Both the position numbers and the translations under genes were made by a program. Shown here in pieces: positions 6,582 through 9,423 of a stretch of DNA of 9,423 nucleotides (the first letter of the stretch is position 1; the number at the start of each line of letters is the position of its first letter). The notes beneath the pieces are model-generated. The model searched no databases, was not told where the DNA came from, and saw only the letters and a list, made by a program, of their open reading frames with translations. Origin of the DNA: Bacteroidales bacterium (GTDB lineage Bacteria; Bacteroidota; Bacteroidia; Bacteroidales; VadinHA17); the NCBI GenBank assembly GCA_029935275.1, contig JAOZKQ010000067.1:1-9423 (forward strand), in the 5' to 3' direction.

Positions 6582-8231
6582 TTATTCGACGATTAAAACC
6601 ATGGGGGATTCAATTTCTGAATTAAACACCTGTGTTTCTGATTCAACATTACCTTCTGAAATAAATTCCCCTTCCATTGGATCGAACCATTGGTATTTTT
6701 GCAAACCGGATAATTGTGATAACTCAACTTTTCCTCCTTCGGGTAAATAAACGATGCAAAGTTCTCCTGGTTTGGCCAGGCATAAATTCCCATCAGCCAG
6801 TTCCGGATGTTTTTCTATATCGGTAATATCTAAATCCTTCAACGCCTTGCCGAGGTATCCTACATATTTTGCCCCAGACAATTCTATTGCCTCACGCCAT
6901 GAAACATTCGAATTTGCCCAATCAGGCCATCCTTCTTCATCAGGAGTCAGTTTCCAATTCCATAGTCCTCCGGCTCCATATACGACACCCATAGTTCCTC
7001 CCGATAATAACTGTGACCACGCCTCATGTCCCTGCCACCATCCTGCTCCATTTGCCGAGTCTCTGATTCCTTCATAAGTTGGTTCTCCATTTGCTACTGC
7101 TTTTACTGGTACGTTTTTGTACATCAATTCCACATTGTAGAGTACTTGTTTTCCTGAGTGACCGGTCTGACACCATTGAAAATCCAGCCAATCTGCATCC
7201 TGAAATGATATTTTCTTATAAAAGGATGAGGCTTCCGGCATGCGCTCAGAACTAAATTCTTTAAACGGATTATAATGGATTCCAGCAGGTTGCTGATAAA
7301 AATCCCATTTCTCTGTTTCCATTCCTCCTTCTAATACACCCTTGTTTTTCCCGTTTCCATCGGCACCAACAAGCCACATTGCGGGTCTTGCACCATAGCG
7401 GGCAATAAGGTAACGAGTATAACGCGCATATTCGCCTGGGTCCACTGTCCAGCCCAATACATCTTTACCTTTCCATCCATAACCATGAAAAACTGGCTGA
7501 TAAACAGGAACGATACCGTGATCGATTAGAATAGTTATCAGGGAATCAAAATACTGAAAATAATCAATATTAATTTGGTTTATATGTCCATCCTTCAAAT
7601 CTTCAAATGCTACAGCAAAACCTCCCTCCTCTGTTCTGTCCCTTGGTCCATCAACACCCCGGTCTGGTTGAAGCGACATCAATAATGCTATATTAAAACC
7701 CCTTTCCTCGCGATTCTTGGCATAGATTGTAACCGATTCAAAAGTACCCCGCCAGGGTAAAGCCCAGGGTGTATCACCAATCATCAAAAATGGTGTTCCA
7801 TCCGCATGGACAACATTTCGTTTACCCTCAGACATTTTTAATAACCCATGTTTAATAAGTTGATTGTTTCCAAAATAAGGAGTACAAATAAGTTTTCCTT
7901 CTTTTCCGTTCAACCCTGTATCACCAATATTCGAGGAGAATGATTTCCAAGTCCACTCTCCATATTCAAATCTACTGGCAAACCTGACTTTCCACTTATC
8001 TTCACCATCCCAATATCCCGGACGAATAAGAGTATCCCCATTTTCATGATAAAATTCAACTTTAAATTCAATATCGGTGTACGGATTATCAGAATTAATT
8101 TCTGAGTTAAAACTGAGTTCAATTTCTTTCCATTGTTCAGCAACACTCTCTCTTCCATCTTTTAAAATACATGAATTCAATAAAAGGAATGCTAGTGTTA
8201 AAATGATTGCAATAAAATTGGTGTTTTTCAT
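6582..8231 (-). CDS. DUF5060/DUF4038 glycoside hydrolase lipoprotein (GH140-like)
   Basis: This 549-residue enzyme has three parts. Residues 1-20 are a signal peptide with lipobox LNSC (lipidated C21). Residues about 30-115 match the DUF5060 beta-sandwich (KVEFYHENGDT, PGYWDGEDKWKVRF, GEWTWK). Residues about 125-460 form the DUF4038-type TIM barrel: HADGTPFLMIGDTPWAL at 142-158, then RGFNIALLMSLQ, PVYQPVFHGYGW and PAMWLVGADGNG. A short C-terminal beta domain (about 480-549) resembles the putative collagen-binding domain that often ends these proteins. D291 (in GADGNG) and E383 (in NGEPTYEG) are the likely catalytic pair. In the characterised relative, the GH140 apiosidase of rhamnogalacturonan-II breakdown, an Asp and a Glu occupy such positions. 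DUF4038 proteins are diverse, so apiosidase activity is not implied. The gene follows the sigma factor after 227 bp and is separated from the next intact gene by a glycosidase remnant. Family confidence is good, substrate unknown. Confidence 0.82.
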   Translation of the reverse strand: MKNTNFIAIILTLAFLLLNSCILKDGRESVAEQWKEIELSFNSEINSDNPYTDIEFKVEFYHENGDTLIRPGYWDGEDKWKVRFASRFEYGEWTWKSFSSNIGDTGLNGKEGKLICTPYFGNNQLIKHGLLKMSEGKRNVVHADGTPFLMIGDTPWALPWRGTFESVTIYAKNREERGFNIALLMSLQPDRGVDGPRDRTEEGGFAVAFEDLKDGHINQINIDYFQYFDSLITILIDHGIVPVYQPVFHGYGWKGKDVLGWTVDPGEYARYTRYLIARYGARPAMWLVGADGNGKNKGVLEGGMETEKWDFYQQPAGIHYNPFKEFSSERMPEASSFYKKISFQDADWLDFQWCQTGHSGKQVLYNVELMYKNVPVKAVANGEPTYEGIRDSANGAGWWQGHEAWSQLLSGGTMGVVYGAGGLWNWKLTPDEEGWPDWANSNVSWREAIELSGAKYVGYLGKALKDLDITDIEKHPELADGNLCLAKPGELCIVYLPEGGKVELSQLSGLQKYQWFDPMEGEFISEGNVESETQVFNSEIESPMVLIVE

Positions 8232-8458
8232 GATTTTATTTTTGGATAAAAAGAGTCTCTTATTTTAAATTAAATTTCAGCATAAATAAAATTCAATAAT
8301 GATCCAGAATCTACATCAATATTATCCAATTGTATAATTAATATTTCCCATACTAATACAATATTGATTTCAGGTTATAAAAAATTTATTGCCGGGCAGT
8401 TCCATAGTTTAAAAAATTTGAAGAATGAAATACTTAAATAAATAAAAACAATAATTAC
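8232..8458. other. AT-rich intergenic region with overlapping dyads, candidate control region
   Basis: This gap lies between the sigma factor stop and the GH140-like start. It is strongly AT-rich and carries two inverted repeats: ATCAATATT at 8315-8323 with AATATTGAT at 8360-8368, and ATTGTAT at 8329-8335 with ATACAAT at 8356-8362. On the minus strand TAATATTG (8324-8317) and TACAATTG (8334-8327) each differ by one base from the -7 consensus TAnnTTTG, without a convincing -33 partner. No FecR-like reading frame and no clear terminator is present. It is the most likely site for the promoter of the GH140-like gene. Confidence 0.35.
8312..8325. repeat. 14-nt direct repeat, copy 2 (upstream of GH140-like gene)
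   Basis: This is the identical second copy of TACATCAATATTAT at 6534-6547. It overlaps the left arm of the inverted repeat in the same gap, and on the minus strand it contains the near-consensus TAATATTG. It may be part of a promoter or operator, or a chance match. Confidence 0.4.
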
Positions 8459-9010
8459 TTACATACCCCCTAATTGCTTTCTAATATGCTTCAAGGACAA
8501 GTTTATATGATTCTCAACGGTTTTAGTAGAAATATGTTTACGGAGGGCAATCTCATTATAACTCAATCCCTCCTCCCTGCTCATCTGAAATACCTGCTTC
8601 CGCTTTAAGGGTAATTCATTAATGGCTGTCTCTACTTCTTTTTTTAAATCACCATACTCCAGGATATCTAAAGGATCCATGCAGTTTTGTTGAGCCTGAT
8701 TAACTACAAAATTTACATATTTATGATCTTTTGCCCTTTTCCTGAATTGGTCAATAATAGCATTGTAGGCAAGTTTAAACAAAAAGGACTTAAAAGACTT
8801 ATGTTCCAGTAATTCATTGCGTTTATTCCATACACGGAGAAACACTTCCTGCACGACACCCTCGGCATCTTCGTGAGTTTTCAATATGGACCGACTAAAG
8901 CTATAGATTTTATGACAATATCTTTCGTATAAAAGATCAAAAGCCTCAAGCTGACCTTTCTTGAGATCTTTCACTAAAACCCTGTCGCTTTCAGGTAAAC
9001 TTGGCTGCAT
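8459..9010 (-). CDS. ECF-type RNA polymerase sigma-70 factor (Bacteroidota family)
   Basis: This 183-residue protein has the two-domain layout of extracytoplasmic-function sigma factors and normal length for them. Region 2 spans about 23-92 (EAFDLLYERYCHKIYSF, then DAEGVVQEVFLRVW at 48-61 and FKSFLFKLAYNAIIDQFRKR at 73-92). It binds core polymerase and the -10 element. Region 4 spans about 132-180 (ELPLKRKQVFQMSREEGLSY, helix-turn-helix at about 150-169 with STKTVENHI) and reads the -35 element. In Bacteroidota, factors of this kind usually sit next to a FecR-like anti-sigma gene and a SusC/SusD pair, and switch the locus on when the glycan is sensed. Here the next downstream gene is the GH140-like glycosidase and no anti-sigma gene is visible. 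The start lies 39 bp after the stop of the upstream partial gene, so it may be co-transcribed with it or have its own promoter. It probably controls this cluster, which is inferred from position only. Confidence 0.95.
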   Translation of the reverse strand: MQPSLPESDRVLVKDLKKGQLEAFDLLYERYCHKIYSFSRSILKTHEDAEGVVQEVFLRVWNKRNELLEHKSFKSFLFKLAYNAIIDQFRKRAKDHKYVNFVVNQAQQNCMDPLDILEYGDLKKEVETAINELPLKRKQVFQMSREEGLSYNEIALRKHISTKTVENHINLSLKHIRKQLGGM

Positions 9011-9049
9011 AAATTAGTGTTTTAAATATGATTTCTCATGTTAATACGT

Positions 9050-9423
9050 CTAAGGTATAAAGACACGATTAAGGTTGTCTTTCCTGATTTCTTCAGATAG
9101 CTGTTTTAATTCTAATTCATCTACAAAATCTATTAGTATAGGAATCTCAATTGAAGAGGCTTGTTTAATAAACTCTTGCCGAGGAACTGATTGATCTGTA
9201 TTTCCATTATGGTCAAGGGCACTGGATCCAAACTCAATTCCTATTCCATCCCAATTTTTATTAAACAATGGTTTCCCATCTGAGACCCGTGTAAACTCAT
9301 TACTACTAGCACCGCCATTACATAGCCAGGTCTGAAAATAAGAAGATACAGGGAAACTGACTTTAATTCCTGTTTGATTGGCATGAATAACCACAGCATA
9401 GCTAAGTTTTCCAAAGTCCGACG
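9050..9423 (-). CDS. Unrecognised protein, C-terminal 124 residues (5' end outside window)
   Basis: The reading frame is open from the right edge to a TAG at 9052-9050, giving about 124 residues. A GTG at 9394 is a possible start, but the frame continues in the same style before it (SDFGKLSYAV), so the true start is most likely beyond the window. I do not recognise the family. The pattern alternates short hydrophobic strands (IKVSFPV, DGIGIEFG, IPILIDFV, NRVFIP) with polar or helical stretches. This resembles the last turns of an alpha/beta or TIM barrel and would fit a glycosidase-like enzyme, but no catalytic motif can be named. The segment is rich in Asn, Ser and aromatic residues (SSYFQTWLCNGGASSNEF). 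It precedes the sigma gene by 39 bp on the same strand. Coding status is well supported by length and composition; function is not. Confidence 0.65.
   Translation of the reverse strand, partial: SDFGKLSYAVVIHANQTGIKVSFPVSSYFQTWLCNGGASSNEFTRVSDGKPLFNKNWDGIGIEFGSSALDHNGNTDQSVPRQEFIKQASSIEIPILIDFVDELELKQLSEEIRKDNLNRVFIP

Noticed and set aside
6552..6584. Stop-codon readthrough joining the GH140-like gene to the in-frame remnant.
   Set aside because: Two further stops (6552-6554 and 6465-6467) lie in the frame, and the GH140-like protein already has a complete C-terminal domain.
8261..8376. Short minus-strand frame in the gap after the sigma gene, containing DNIDVDSGSLLNF, as a small gene or remnant.
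   Set aside because: It is only about 36 codons long, has no suitable start, is composed mostly of AT-rich codons and resembles no known protein tail.
8391..8397. GCCGGGC palindrome after the sigma gene as a terminator stem.
   Set aside because: The arms are three bases with a one-base centre, which cannot form a stable hairpin.

Overview
The window looks like part of a carbohydrate-degradation locus of a member of the Bacteroidota. The DNA is AT-rich and start codons lack clear Shine-Dalgarno sequences. Several proteins carry lipoprotein signals, and there is an ECF sigma factor of the type this phylum uses to control glycan-utilisation genes. All seven recognisable genes lie on the minus strand, so transcription runs from the right edge to the left edge. 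I found no RNA genes, CRISPR array, insertion sequence or plus-strand gene.

In transcription order (right to left): (1) 9423-9050, the 3' end of an unrecognised gene cut by the window edge; (2) 9010-8459, an ECF-type sigma-70 factor; (3) 8231-6582, a lipoprotein glycosidase with DUF5060- and DUF4038-type domains (GH140-like); (4) about 6551-6387, a short decayed remnant of another glycosidase C-terminus; (5) 6285-4036, a large lipoprotein with a probable TIM barrel and an inserted small beta domain, not assignable to a family by eye; (6) 3947-2175, a formylglycine-dependent sulfatase lipoprotein; (7) 2174-1041, a multi-membrane-span acyltransferase related to HGSNAT (heparan-alpha-glucosaminide N-acetyltransferase; COG4299/DUF5009), whose start codon directly abuts the sulfatase stop; (8) 1027-1, the N-terminal 342 residues of a GH31 enzyme of the MYORG type, cut at the left edge.

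The last three genes are packed with 0 and 13 bp between them and are very likely one transcript. The 749-residue gene is 88 bp upstream of them. Two larger AT-rich gaps (about 296 bp before the 749-residue gene and 227 bp after the sigma gene) are the likely places for promoters or regulatory sites.

Taken together, the set suggests degradation of a sulfated, branched glycan. Lipid-anchored enzymes would remove sulfate and side-chain sugars in the periplasm or at the outer membrane, GH31 would release terminal alpha-linked sugars, and an inner-membrane acyltransferase would modify a released sugar or fragment. The real substrate cannot be read from the sequence. No SusC/SusD transporter pair and no FecR-type anti-sigma factor is present in the window, which makes the regulatory wiring unusual or leaves it outside the window. 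The most notable points are the unassigned 749-residue protein with its inserted domain, an apparent swap of metal-ligand residues in the sulfatase, and the decayed glycosidase remnant.
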